Shown one piece after another: positions 14,715 through 22,361 of a DNA stretch of 22,384 bases (position 1 is the first letter of the stretch; the number at the start of each line of letters is the position of its first letter). Source of the stretch: Chloroflexota bacterium. Its GTDB lineage: Bacteria; Chloroflexota; Chloroflexia; Thermomicrobiales; UBA6265. Position numbers and translations under genes: made by a program. The notes under the pieces are model-generated. The model was not told where the DNA came from, made no database searches, and worked only from the letters and a program-made list of their open reading frames with translations. The DNA lies in the NCBI GenBank assembly GCA_023423795.1, contig JAFAEX010000010.1:1-22384 (forward strand). The letters are read 5' to 3'.

Positions 14715-14798
14715 GCGGTGCTCCGGGGTGGATGGAGGCGCCTGGGCTGAAGCCCCGCGCTGAGATCGCGAAGCGGGCTGAAGCCGGCTGGCCCCACA

Positions 14799-14883
14799 CG
14801 TCATCCCGAGCCTGTCGAGGGATCTCGACCCTTCTCGACTCCTCGACTCGCGAACGAGATCCCTCGACAGGCTCGGGATGACG
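14799..14883. repeat. 29-bp perfect inverted repeat in a divergent promoter region
   Basis: Arms at 14799-14827 and 14855-14883 are exact reverse complements beginning CGTCATCCCGAGCCTGTC. The 27-nt loop contains CTCGACTC units. It lies between the divergently transcribed CUT2 ATPase and sugar isomerase genes, so it cannot simply be a terminator. It is near-identical to the element at 19638-19730 and shares its core with 6209-6261, indicating a dispersed repeat family. Confidence 0.85.
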
Positions 14884-14969
14884 GACGCGGAACACGTATC
14901 GCGCGCCTGGAGCCCGCCCACGGCGGGAACGATCGACGGGCAACCAGCCCGCGCAGCGAAGGGGTGAGC

Positions 14970-15863
14970 ATGTACACCGCGATCGGACCGGAAGCGCTGG
15001 GCATCCGCGGGTTGGCGCTGCCGCAGGCGATCGACCTCGCCCGCGCCGCCGGCTTCGCGGGGCTGGTCTTCGACGTCCGCGCCGCCGCCGCGCTCGCCGA
15101 CGAGCACGGCATCGCCCACGTCCGCGACCTGTTCGACCGCGCCGGGGTGCGCCCGGCCCACTGGAACCTGCCGGTCAACTGGCGACAGGAGGAGGGCTGG
15201 GAGGCCGATCTCGCCGCGCTGCCGCGCCTGGCCGCCGTCGCGCGCGACCTCGGCGCGCCCCGCACCGCGACGTACATGCCGTCCGGCTCGGATACCCGCC
15301 CCTACGACGAAAACCTCGAGTGGCACGTCGATCGGCTGCGCCGCGTCGCCGAGATCTTGAAGGCCGAAGGCTGCCGGCTGGGGCTGGAGTACATCGGGCC
15401 GAAGACCTTCCGCGAGCAGTTCCGTTACCCGTTCATCCACAGCCTCGCCGAGACCCGCGACCTGATCGCGGCGATCGGGACCGGCAACGTCGGCTACATG
15501 CTCGACGCCTGGCACCTCTACGCCGCCGGCGAGACGGTCGCCGACCTGGCCGGCATCGCCAACGCGGAGGTGGTCGTCGTCCACGTCAACGACGCCCCGG
15601 CCGGCATCCCGCTTGACGAGCAGATCGACACCGTGCGCGCCCTGCCGACCGAAACCGGCGTCATCGACCTGGCGGCGTTCATGCGGGCGCTCCGAACCAT
15701 CGGCTACGACGGCCCGGTGATGCCGGAGCCGTTCAGCAAACGCGTCAACGACCTGGCCGCGACCGACCCGGCGGCGGCTGCCGCGGAGGCGGCACGAAGC
15801 ATGCGCGCGCTCTGGGATCTCGCCGGACTGGCCGGCGCCGCCGAGACCGGGGCGCAGAGCTGA
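14970..15863 (+). CDS. Sugar phosphate isomerase/epimerase family protein (TIM barrel)
   Basis: Predicted 297-aa AP-endonuclease-2-like TIM barrel, the fold of xylose isomerase-like, inosose dehydratase and hydroxypyruvate/keto-sugar isomerase proteins. Metal-ligand-like residues sit in expected strands: LGLEYIGPKTFREQF (Glu), YMLDAWHLY (Asp and His, mid-protein), VVVVHVNDAP (His and Asp) and GPVMPEPFSK (Glu) near the end. The ATG at 14970 follows AAGGGGTGA, a strong ribosome site; a GTG two codons earlier is less likely. It lies between two sugar ABC transporters, divergent from the CUT2 operon and co-directional with the CUT1 genes, so it probably converts an imported sugar or inositol derivative. 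Confidence 0.85.
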   Translation: MYTAIGPEALGIRGLALPQAIDLARAAGFAGLVFDVRAAAALADEHGIAHVRDLFDRAGVRPAHWNLPVNWRQEEGWEADLAALPRLAAVARDLGAPRTATYMPSGSDTRPYDENLEWHVDRLRRVAEILKAEGCRLGLEYIGPKTFREQFRYPFIHSLAETRDLIAAIGTGNVGYMLDAWHLYAAGETVADLAGIANAEVVVVHVNDAPAGIPLDEQIDTVRALPTETGVIDLAAFMRALRTIGYDGPVMPEPFSKRVNDLAATDPAAAAAEAARSMRALWDLAGLAGAAETGAQS

Positions 15864-16061
15864 GACGGAATCCGGGGCGTCCCCAATCGGGGAGCCGCCC
15901 ACATCCGCGAACCGCGGGAGACCGGGCGGGCAGGACTGCTGAAAGGGGGTGAGGCCGTCGAGGAACGCGAGCGCATCGGACCGGCCGCGGCGTCGCGGCG
16001 CGGTTCGGCACTGGCGGCGCTCCGTTGCCGGGGCGCTTCCGCACGGACGAGGAGGTCGAGG

Positions 16062-17354
16062 GTGGCAATGCACGCGCGCATGCGGATGATGGCGCTGGTG
16101 CTGGCGCTGGTGGCGATGATCGCCCCGGGGCTGGTCGCGCCGGCGCAACCCGTTTCGGCGGCCCAGCCGTCGGGCGAGGTCCTGTTGTGGACTGGGTTCA
16201 CGGCCGGCGGCGAAAAGGCCGGCATCGAGGCGATGATCGCGGCCTTCCAGGAGCAGAACCCGGACATTACCATCAACCACCGGCCGATCGGCAACGAGCA
16301 GTTCTTCACCGTGATCCGGACCGGGCTGGCCGGCGGCGAGCCGCCGGACGTGCTCCAGTTCGAGGGCTACCAGCAGGCGCGCGACTTCGCCGCCGCCGGC
16401 CAGCTCACCGACCTGACCGAGTGGTGGGCGGAGCGCAGCGAGAACTTCGCGATGCCGGAATCCGGCGCGCAGGCCTGCACCTACGAGGGCAAGGTCTACT
16501 GCGTGCCGATGACCTACAGCACCGGCTGGCAGATCTACTACAACCCGGAGATCCTCGAAGCCAACGGCATTGAAGTCCCGACGACCTACGAGGAGTTCCT
16601 CGCCGCCGCCGAAACGCTGAAGGCCGCCGGGATCACCCCGATCGCCCTCGGCGCGAAGGACGGCTGGCCGTCCTCCCACTGGTACATGGCCTTCCTCGTC
16701 CAGCGCTGCGGCGTGGAGACGGTCTACCAGGCCATCGATGGCGAAGGCGCCAGCTTCACCGACGAGTGCTTCGTCCAGGCCGCGGCCGACCTGCAGAACC
16801 TGGCCCAGCTCGGCTACCTGTCGCCGGGCGTCGCCAGCGACGACTACGGCACCGGGCAGGCGCTGTTCCTCGCCGGCCGGGCCGCGTTCTTCCAGACCGG
16901 CAGCTGGTTCGCCTCCGGCTGGGAGCAGACCCCGCCGAAGTTCGACGTCGGCATCATGCCCTTCCCGCGCATCAGCGACGCCGCCAATTCGACCGACGTG
17001 ACCGGCGCCGTCACCCACGTGCTGGCGATCCCGACCGGCGCGGACAACCCGGAAGCGGCGATGGCGGTGCTCGACTGGATGGCCAGCGAGGAAGCGGCCA
17101 ACATCTGGGCGGCCAACGGCAACATCTCGATGTACAACGGCGCCGTCGAGGCGAGCGCGCCGCCGGTCATCCAGGAACTCTGGGCGGCCGCCGGGGCGGG
17201 CGAGCGGGCGCTGCCGTGGATCGAGAACGAACTGCCGCCGGGCGTCGGCGAGGACAAGGTCTACACCGGCACCGTCGCGCTGCTCAACGGCTCGATGACC
17301 CCGGAGGAGTTCTCGCAGTCCGTCCAGGACGCGCTCGTGGCGGCGTCCTCCTGA
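16062..17354 (+). CDS. Extracellular sugar-binding protein of a CUT1 ABC transporter
   Basis: Predicted 430-aa exported solute-binding protein (family 1, MalE/UgpB-like). A signal peptide spans residues 1 to about 33 (MRMMALVLALVAM core, then PVSA-AQ as a likely signal peptidase I site). There is no lipobox Cys. Mature features include GEVLLWTGFTAGGEKAGIEAMIAAFQEQNPDI at the start, the conserved TGLAGGEPPDVLQFEG near residue 90, and VPMTYSTGWQIYYNPEILE, as expected of the family. Four Cys residues (two close pairs near residues 139-147 and about 211-225) could form disulfides. GTG 16062 has GAGGAGGT upstream. Two permeases follow after a 399-bp gap. Confidence 0.92.
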   Translation: MAMHARMRMMALVLALVAMIAPGLVAPAQPVSAAQPSGEVLLWTGFTAGGEKAGIEAMIAAFQEQNPDITINHRPIGNEQFFTVIRTGLAGGEPPDVLQFEGYQQARDFAAAGQLTDLTEWWAERSENFAMPESGAQACTYEGKVYCVPMTYSTGWQIYYNPEILEANGIEVPTTYEEFLAAAETLKAAGITPIALGAKDGWPSSHWYMAFLVQRCGVETVYQAIDGEGASFTDECFVQAAADLQNLAQLGYLSPGVASDDYGTGQALFLAGRAAFFQTGSWFASGWEQTPPKFDVGIMPFPRISDAANSTDVTGAVTHVLAIPTGADNPEAAMAVLDWMASEEAANIWAANGNISMYNGAVEASAPPVIQELWAAAGAGERALPWIENELPPGVGEDKVYTGTVALLNGSMTPEEFSQSVQDALVAASS

Positions 17355-17356
17355 CC

Positions 17357-17392
17357 GGAACCGGGGCGCGGCGGACGCCGCGCCCCGGTTCC
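17357..17392 (+). terminator. 17-bp perfect hairpin after the binding-protein gene
   Basis: Arms 17357-17373 and 17376-17392 pair perfectly around a 2-nt centre, 3 nt after the stop codon. In CUT1 operons a hairpin here commonly leaves the binding protein in excess over the permeases by partial termination or by protecting the upstream mRNA. The position supports that role; there is no T-run. Confidence 0.75.
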
Positions 17393-17753
17393 CTTCCCGG
17401 CGCGGGCGCCAGATCGGTGCGTCCATCGGTGCCCGGTCACCGGCAACGGCCATCCGGAAATGGTTGTGGTTGCTCGATGAGCCAGGAGGCCGCCAGGGCG
17501 AGCGCGATGCTGGCGGTTGCCGGCATGATTCGGACACCGGCCATGGCCGCCCAGGGTTGTTGACGGTTGCGAAATTGATGCGGCCACCGGGGACGCCCGG
17601 GCCATCAGCCCCGGGCGGCACGGCCGGTGGCCGCACCCATCGGGCCACCGCCCCCATCGCGCCGGGGCTGGGGCTCCGGTTCGCGCAGCCGCACGCCATC
17701 GACATCCCCGGCCTCGCACTCCGCGTCGGGTTCACCACGAGGGACATCGCTCC
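17393..17753. other. Spacer between binding protein and permease genes, no gene seen
   Basis: About 360 bp without a credible coding region; open frames are shadows. It contains the two-tier inverted repeat at 17580-17634 and a word shared with the spacer at about 2011. An additional promoter for the permeases could lie here, but none was recognisable. Confidence 0.5.
17580..17634. repeat. Two-tier REP-like inverted repeat
   Basis: The outer arms GCGGCCACCGG / CCGGTGGCCGC (17580-17590, 17624-17634) enclose inner arms CGCCCGGG / CCCGGGCG (17594-17601, 17610-17617). The word TGATGCGGCCAC that starts the outer arm also precedes the palindrome at 2061-2082, so both spacers seem to carry related elements. 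Confidence 0.65.
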
Positions 17754-18701
17754 ATGGGCACGCAGGCCGCCTCGGCCACCACCGCAACGGCGTCAAACAC
17801 CGGCACGGCCAGGCGGTCGCTCCCGTTTTCGCGCCACTGGCTGCTGGCGCTGCCGTTCCTGGCCCCGGCGCTGATCTTCTACGTCCTCTTCCAGATGGTG
17901 CCGCTGCTGGGCACGCTCGCCCTCAGCGTCACCGAGTGGAACGGCTTCAACTTCGCCGACATCCGGTTCGTCGGCGCCGACAACTTCCGGGCGATGGGCG
18001 ACGATCCCGTCTTCTGGCAATCACTGCGCCACAACCTGACCTTCCTCGGCGGGTCGGTGGTGCTGAAGACGTTCGTCGCGCTGCTGGTGGCGCTGGCGCT
18101 CGACCAGCGGCTGCCGTTCTCCCACCTGTTCCGCGGCGTCTACCTGATGCCGACCGTCATCTCGCTGGTGGTCGTCGGCGTCGTCTTCACCCTGCTGTTC
18201 AGCCCCTCGCTCGGGCTGGTCAACCCGTTCCTCGAATCGATCGGGCTGGGCCGCTTCGCCGGCGCATGGCTCGGCGATCCGAAGCTGGCGCTGCCGATCC
18301 TGATCGTGATCGACACCTGGCACGGCTTCGGGCTGTACATGTTCCTGTTCATCTCCCGGCTGATCGCCATCCCGCAGGACCTGCACGAGGCCGCCTTCGT
18401 GGACGGCGCAAACGCCTGGCAGGACATCCTCCACGTCACCCTGCCGCTGATGAAGAGCATGGTGGCGATGGTCGTGCTGCTGGCGGCGATCGAGGCCCTG
18501 AAGATGTTCTCGCTGGTCTACGTGATGACCAAGGGCGGGCCGAACCACGCGACCGAGGTGCTTTCGACGTGGGCCTATTTCCAGGCCTTCACCGCCAACA
18601 AGATCGGCTACGGCAGCGCGATCCTCGTCGTCCTGCTGGTCATCACGTTCGTCCTCGCCTACGTCCAGGTGACCCGCTTCCAGTTCGCCGAGGACGAGTA
18701 G
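17754..18701 (+). CDS. CUT1 sugar ABC transporter permease (MalF/UgpA-like)
   Basis: Predicted 315-aa inner-membrane permease. After a Thr/Ala-rich N-terminal 25 residues come six hydrophobic segments beginning WLLALPFLAPALIFYVLF. The cytoplasmic EAA loop that docks the ATPase is HEAAFVDGANAWQDILHVTLP, near residue 210. A GGPNHATEVLSTWAYFQAF segment near the C-terminus is characteristic of this subfamily. The ATG at 17754 follows GAGGGA by about 10 nt. It is paired with the MalG-like permease 67 bp downstream to form the channel of the importer served by the upstream binding protein. Confidence 0.92.
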   Translation: MGTQAASATTATASNTGTARRSLPFSRHWLLALPFLAPALIFYVLFQMVPLLGTLALSVTEWNGFNFADIRFVGADNFRAMGDDPVFWQSLRHNLTFLGGSVVLKTFVALLVALALDQRLPFSHLFRGVYLMPTVISLVVVGVVFTLLFSPSLGLVNPFLESIGLGRFAGAWLGDPKLALPILIVIDTWHGFGLYMFLFISRLIAIPQDLHEAAFVDGANAWQDILHVTLPLMKSMVAMVVLLAAIEALKMFSLVYVMTKGGPNHATEVLSTWAYFQAFTANKIGYGSAILVVLLVITFVLAYVQVTRFQFAEDE

Positions 18702-18768
18702 GCGACGCGTCCGTTCGGAGTCGCGCCGGCGCCGGGCCGGGCGACGCGACCGCGCGAGGGAGGACCCG

Positions 18769-19596
18769 ATGCGCCGCGCGACCGTGATCAAGGCGATCGC
18801 CTTCTACCCGTTTTTCCTGCTGCTTTCGGCGGTCATCCTCTACCCGCTGGTGTGGATGGTCTACAGCTCGTTCAAGCCAAACGAGGACATCTTTTCGGAC
18901 GTCTTCGCGCTGCCCCAGGCGCTGTACCTCGGCAACTACCAGACCGTCTTCGCCGACGGCACGATGGGGTTGTATTTCAAGAACAGCCTGATCGTCTCGG
19001 TCGCGTCCGTGGCCGGGCTGCTCGCCTTTTCGGCGATGGCCGCTTACGCCTTCGCGACGTTCGAGTTCCGCGGCAAGAACGTGCTGTTCGTGGTCTTCCT
19101 GCTCGGCATGATGGTGCCGCCGCAGGCGCTGATCATTTCCGGTTTCAAGTGGATGTCGATCCTGAAACTGCTCGATACCTACTGGGCGCTGATCTTCACC
19201 TACTTCGGCTGGACTTCGTTCGGCATCATCGTGTTGCGCAACTTCTTTCAATCGGTCCCGCGCGAGATCCGGGACGCGGCACGGGTGGACGGCGCCGGGC
19301 ACTGGGAGATGTTCACCCGGATCATGCTGCCGCTGGCGCGGCCGTCGCTGGCGACGGTGGCGATCTTCAACTTCATGTGGGTCTGGAACGAGTTCATCTA
19401 CCCGCTGGTCTACACCCAATCGAACGACAAGTACACCGTGCCGCTGGGGGTGCTGTTCTTCAACAGCCAGTACAACATCGAGTGGGGCCTCCAGATGACC
19501 GGCCTCACCGTCGCGACCATCGTGCCGCTCATCGTCTACGCCCTGTTCCAGGGGCAGTTCATCCGCGGCATCATGGCCGGCGCCCTGAAGGGGTAG
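18769..19596 (+). CDS. CUT1 sugar ABC transporter permease (MalG/UgpE-like)
   Basis: Predicted 275-aa inner-membrane permease, the partner of the preceding MalF-like protein. It starts with a hydrophobic helix (FYPFFLLLSAVILYPLVWMV) and the family's SSFKPNEDIF. The EAA loop is EIRDAARVDGAGHWEMFTRIMLPLARP in part, near residues 168-190, with FNFMWVWNEFIYPLV following. The ATG at 18769 has GGGAGG about 6 nt upstream. The gene ends the cluster; no ATPase gene follows, so a shared MsmK/UgpC-type ATPase encoded elsewhere is the likely engine. Confidence 0.92.
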   Translation: MRRATVIKAIAFYPFFLLLSAVILYPLVWMVYSSFKPNEDIFSDVFALPQALYLGNYQTVFADGTMGLYFKNSLIVSVASVAGLLAFSAMAAYAFATFEFRGKNVLFVVFLLGMMVPPQALIISGFKWMSILKLLDTYWALIFTYFGWTSFGIIVLRNFFQSVPREIRDAARVDGAGHWEMFTRIMLPLARPSLATVAIFNFMWVWNEFIYPLVYTQSNDKYTVPLGVLFFNSQYNIEWGLQMTGLTVATIVPLIVYALFQGQFIRGIMAGALKG

Positions 19597-19637
19597 CGCT
19601 TCCGCTGCCCACTTGCCCGTCATTCCAAGCCAACCAT

Positions 19638-19730
19638 CGTCATCCCGGGCCTGTCGAGGGACCTCGTCGCTCCTCGACTCGTCGACTCCTCGACTCGGGT
19701 ACGAGATCCCTCGACAGGCCCGGGATGACG
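19638..19730. terminator. 30-bp inverted repeat between convergent genes
   Basis: Arms at 19638-19667 and 19701-19730 pair at 29 of 30 positions and start CGTCATCCCGGGCCTGTC. The 33-nt loop holds repeated CTCGACTC-like words. It separates the convergent MalG-like permease and alpha-hydroxy-acid oxidase genes and so probably ends both transcripts, while belonging to the same dispersed family as 14799-14883. Confidence 0.8.
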
Positions 19731-19748
19731 GTGGGGCGAGCCGCCCCG

Positions 19749-20879
19749 TCAGCGCAGCGCCCGCCCGTCGATGGGCGCATCGGCCGGGACGACGAGCGAG
19801 TGCCCGACGTCCTCCGGCGACGCCAGTCCGCACAGCGTCAGGTCCAGTTCGATTTCGGCGCGCAGCAGCGCCAGCACGCGCTCCACTCCGGCCACGCCAC
19901 CGGCGGCGAGACCCCAGAGCACCGGGCGGCCGATCAGCACCGCCCGCGCGCCCAGCGCCAGCGCCTTCAGCACGTCCGTGCCCCGCCGGATGCCGCCGTC
20001 CAGCAGCACCTCGCCCCGGCCGGCCACCGCTTCGGCCACCGCCGGCAGCGCGTCCAGCGAGGCTACCGCGCCGTCGAGTTGCCGTCCGCCGTGGTTGGAG
20101 ACGATCACCGCCCGCGCGCCGTGGTCGAAGGCGAGCACCGCGTCGGCGGGGTGGAGGATGCCCTTCGGCACGATCGGCATCGCCGTTGAGGCCGCCAACT
20201 CCTCGATGTCCGCCCACGTCAGCGCCGTTTCGAGCGCCGCCCGCCGCGCGTAATCGGAAAGGCCGGACCCGGTGTCCGCATCCGCCAACCCGCGCTGGTG
20301 GGGCGACGCGAAATTGGCCATCGCCAGCCCCGGCGGCAGGGCGAAGCGGTGGCGCTCGTCGGCCTCCCGCCGCCCCATCGCCGGCATGTCGATGGTCACC
20401 ACCAGCGCCGCCGCGCCGGCCGCTTCGGCCCGCGCAGCCAGTTCCCGCGTCAGCCCGCGGTCGCGGTAGACGTAAAGTTGGAACCACCACGTCCCGGCCT
20501 CCGGCGCGACCTCCTCGATCGCCACGGTGGAGACCGTGCCCATCGTGTAGATCGTGCCGGCCCGCCGCGCCGCCCGCGCCGTCTCCGGTTCGCCGCCGTC
20601 GTGCACCAGCCGGTGGAAACTGGTCGGCGCGACCAGCACCGGCAGCGCGACCGGCTGCCCGAGCACGGTGGTTGCCGCCGTCGCCGGGCCGGCCCCGCGC
20701 AGCACCCGCGGCAGCAGCGACCAGCGGGCGAACGCCGCCCGGTTGGCGCGCACCGTCGCTTCGTCCCCCGCGCCGCCGGCGACGAAATCGAAGACCATCG
20801 GCGGCAGCGCGGCGCGGGCGGCGGCCTCGTACTCGTGGAGATTGAGCGGTTGCTCGGACGAAGCCTCGCCGCCGGTCAC
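19749..20879 (-). CDS. FMN-dependent alpha-hydroxy-acid oxidase/dehydrogenase
   Basis: Predicted 376-aa TIM-barrel flavoenzyme of the glycolate oxidase/L-lactate dehydrogenase/mandelate dehydrogenase family, which oxidises 2-hydroxy acids to 2-oxo acids. The active-site signature SNHGGRQLDG spans residues 261-270, with catalytic His263 and Arg266. FMN and substrate contacts include QLYVYRDR (Tyr136), TIDMPAMGRREAD (Asp164, Arg171), Lys239 and DGGIRRGTDVLKALALGA (about 294-311). The residue aligned with Tyr24 of spinach glycolate oxidase is Phe32 here (MVFDFVAGGAGDE), an unusual change in the substrate pocket. GTG 20879 has GGGGAAGG 6 nt upstream; the open extension to 20993 would overlap the neighbouring promoter and is rejected. 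Confidence 0.9.
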   Translation of the reverse strand: MTGGEASSEQPLNLHEYEAAARAALPPMVFDFVAGGAGDEATVRANRAAFARWSLLPRVLRGAGPATAATTVLGQPVALPVLVAPTSFHRLVHDGGEPETARAARRAGTIYTMGTVSTVAIEEVAPEAGTWWFQLYVYRDRGLTRELAARAEAAGAAALVVTIDMPAMGRREADERHRFALPPGLAMANFASPHQRGLADADTGSGLSDYARRAALETALTWADIEELAASTAMPIVPKGILHPADAVLAFDHGARAVIVSNHGGRQLDGAVASLDALPAVAEAVAGRGEVLLDGGIRRGTDVLKALALGARAVLIGRPVLWGLAAGGVAGVERVLALLRAEIELDLTLCGLASPEDVGHSLVVPADAPIDGRALR

Positions 20880-20995
20880 GTCAAACCTTCCCCTGTAGCG
20901 TGGGCGTCGGCGCATCCCGGCGCGCCCGCGAGTTGATAGAGTTGCCGTCCGGCCTGTTCCCGGCACGGCAGCACCCGCGAAAGGATGGCGCACGC

Positions 20996-21850
20996 GTGGA
21001 GACGACGCACCCGATCCGGTTCGGCATCGTCCTCGGGCAGCGCACGGCGTGGCCGACGCTGGCCGGCTGGGCGCGCGAGGTCGAGGACCTCGGCTTCGAC
21101 TCTCTCTGCGTCGTCGATCACTTCTACGGCCTGCGCGACGTGATGGACCCGACCCACGAGGCCTACGCGATCCTCGCCGGCTTCGCCCTCGTCACCGAGC
21201 GGGTGAAGCTCGGCGTCATGGTCTGCGGCAACACCTACCGCAACCCGGCCTTCCTGCTCAAGCAGGCGGTGACCGTGGACCAGATGTCCGGCGGGCGGGT
21301 CGAGCTCGGGGTGGGCGCCGGCTGGCTGGAGCGCGAGCACGAGGCCTACGGGTTCGCCTACCCGCCGGCCGGCGAGCGCGTCGAGATGTTCGCCGAGGCG
21401 CTGGAGATCTGGGACCTGCTCCAGCACCGCGAGCGCACGACCTGGGACGGCCGCTATTATCAACTCCTCGACGCCCCGTTCGAGCCGAAGCCGGTCAACG
21501 GCCGGCTGCCGGTGCTGATCGGCGCGTCTTTGCCGAAGATGCTGCGCCTGACCGCCCGCCACGCCGACATCTGGAACGCCCGCGGCACGCCCAACGAGGC
21601 CCGTGCCGGCAACGAGCGGTTGACCGCGCTGTGCGGGGAGATCGGGCGCGACCCGGCGGCGATCGAGCGCGGCATCAGCCCGGCGCTCCCGCTGTTCGAA
21701 TCCGTCGATGCCTTCGCCGAGCGCGTGGCTGCCTACCGCGCCGCCGGCTTCACCGATTTCCGCATCCCGTTCCCGCGCAACGACGCCGAGCACGCGGTGA
21801 TGCACGCCGTCGCCCGCGACGTCATCCCCGGCTTGCGCCGGACGGGGTAG
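20996..21850 (+). CDS. LLM class F420-dependent oxidoreductase
   Basis: Predicted 284-aa TIM-barrel member of the luciferase-like superfamily, F420-dependent type. Features: IRFGIVLGQRTAWPTLAGWAREVEDLGFDSL at the N-terminus, VVDHFYG, LGVMVCGNTYRNPAFLLKQAVTVDQMSGGRVELGVGAGW, and PVLIGASLPKMLRLTARHADIWN near residue 175. All are conserved positions of the group. It is only distantly similar to the LLM protein at 6273-7148, so a recent duplication is unlikely. GTG 20996 is in frame; AAAGGA lies about 11 nt upstream, slightly far. It is divergent from the hydroxy-acid oxidase. Substrate is unknown. Confidence 0.86.
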   Translation: METTHPIRFGIVLGQRTAWPTLAGWAREVEDLGFDSLCVVDHFYGLRDVMDPTHEAYAILAGFALVTERVKLGVMVCGNTYRNPAFLLKQAVTVDQMSGGRVELGVGAGWLEREHEAYGFAYPPAGERVEMFAEALEIWDLLQHRERTTWDGRYYQLLDAPFEPKPVNGRLPVLIGASLPKMLRLTARHADIWNARGTPNEARAGNERLTALCGEIGRDPAAIERGISPALPLFESVDAFAERVAAYRAAGFTDFRIPFPRNDAEHAVMHAVARDVIPGLRRTG

Positions 21851-21959
21851 GGGAGGGCGCGCGGCATCCGGCCCGGCCGCGTGCCGTTGCCGGGGAACGA
21901 CAATCGCGATGTCGTCCGGCATCGCCGGACCCGCCGGCGCGTGCGCGAAGGAGGACGGC

Positions 21960-22334
21960 GTGAACCAACCGGGGTGGACGGCGGCGATCCGCCGGATGGC
22001 TGCGCCGGGGCAGGGACGCCGCTATCCCGGGTTCTTCAACTTCGGCCCGCTCGCCCTCGACCTGGCCGGGGTGGAGCGCGTCACCGTCTGGGGCGGGGCC
22101 ACCTCGGCCCGGCGGGTGCCCGGTGTCGGCTTCGACGTCCGCTGCCGCAACGGCATGGCGTTGCTCGTCGCGCTGGACGCCGTGTCCCCCGGAGAACCGG
22201 TGGCGACCCCGTTCATGGCCGACCGCGCGCGCGTCGAGGTGCGCCGCCTCGGCGCGCCGGGGCAGCCCTTCGCCGGGCAGGACGTCGAATCGGCGCTGGC
22301 GCTCGTCGCCATGGTCTGCCGCGGCACCGGCTGA
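21960..22334 (+). CDS. Hypothetical protein, 124 aa
   Basis: I do not recognise this protein. The GTG at 21960 follows a very good ribosome site (GAAGGAGGA, 5 nt spacing), which supports a real gene and this start over the longer frame from 21909. It has no signal peptide or membrane segment. The sequence shows alternating beta-like stretches (VERVTVWGG, MALLVALDAV, RARVEVRRLG), which suggests a small mostly-beta fold. It lies 109 bp after the LLM gene and may be co-transcribed with it. Confidence 0.6.
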   Translation: MNQPGWTAAIRRMAAPGQGRRYPGFFNFGPLALDLAGVERVTVWGGATSARRVPGVGFDVRCRNGMALLVALDAVSPGEPVATPFMADRARVEVRRLGAPGQPFAGQDVESALALVAMVCRGTG

Positions 22335-22361
22335 CAGGCTCCCCGCCGGCAACTCCCACCC

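Noticed and set aside
12057..14750. 897-codon plus-strand open frame opposite the CUT2 operon
   Set aside because: It runs across three well-supported genes and encodes Asp/Gln/His/Arg-rich sequence typical of antisense frames at high GC.
13104..17747. 1547-codon minus-strand frame including the CUT2 ATPase
   Set aside because: Only the part from 14714 downstream has family similarity; the upstream extension is antisense to the isomerase and binding-protein genes.
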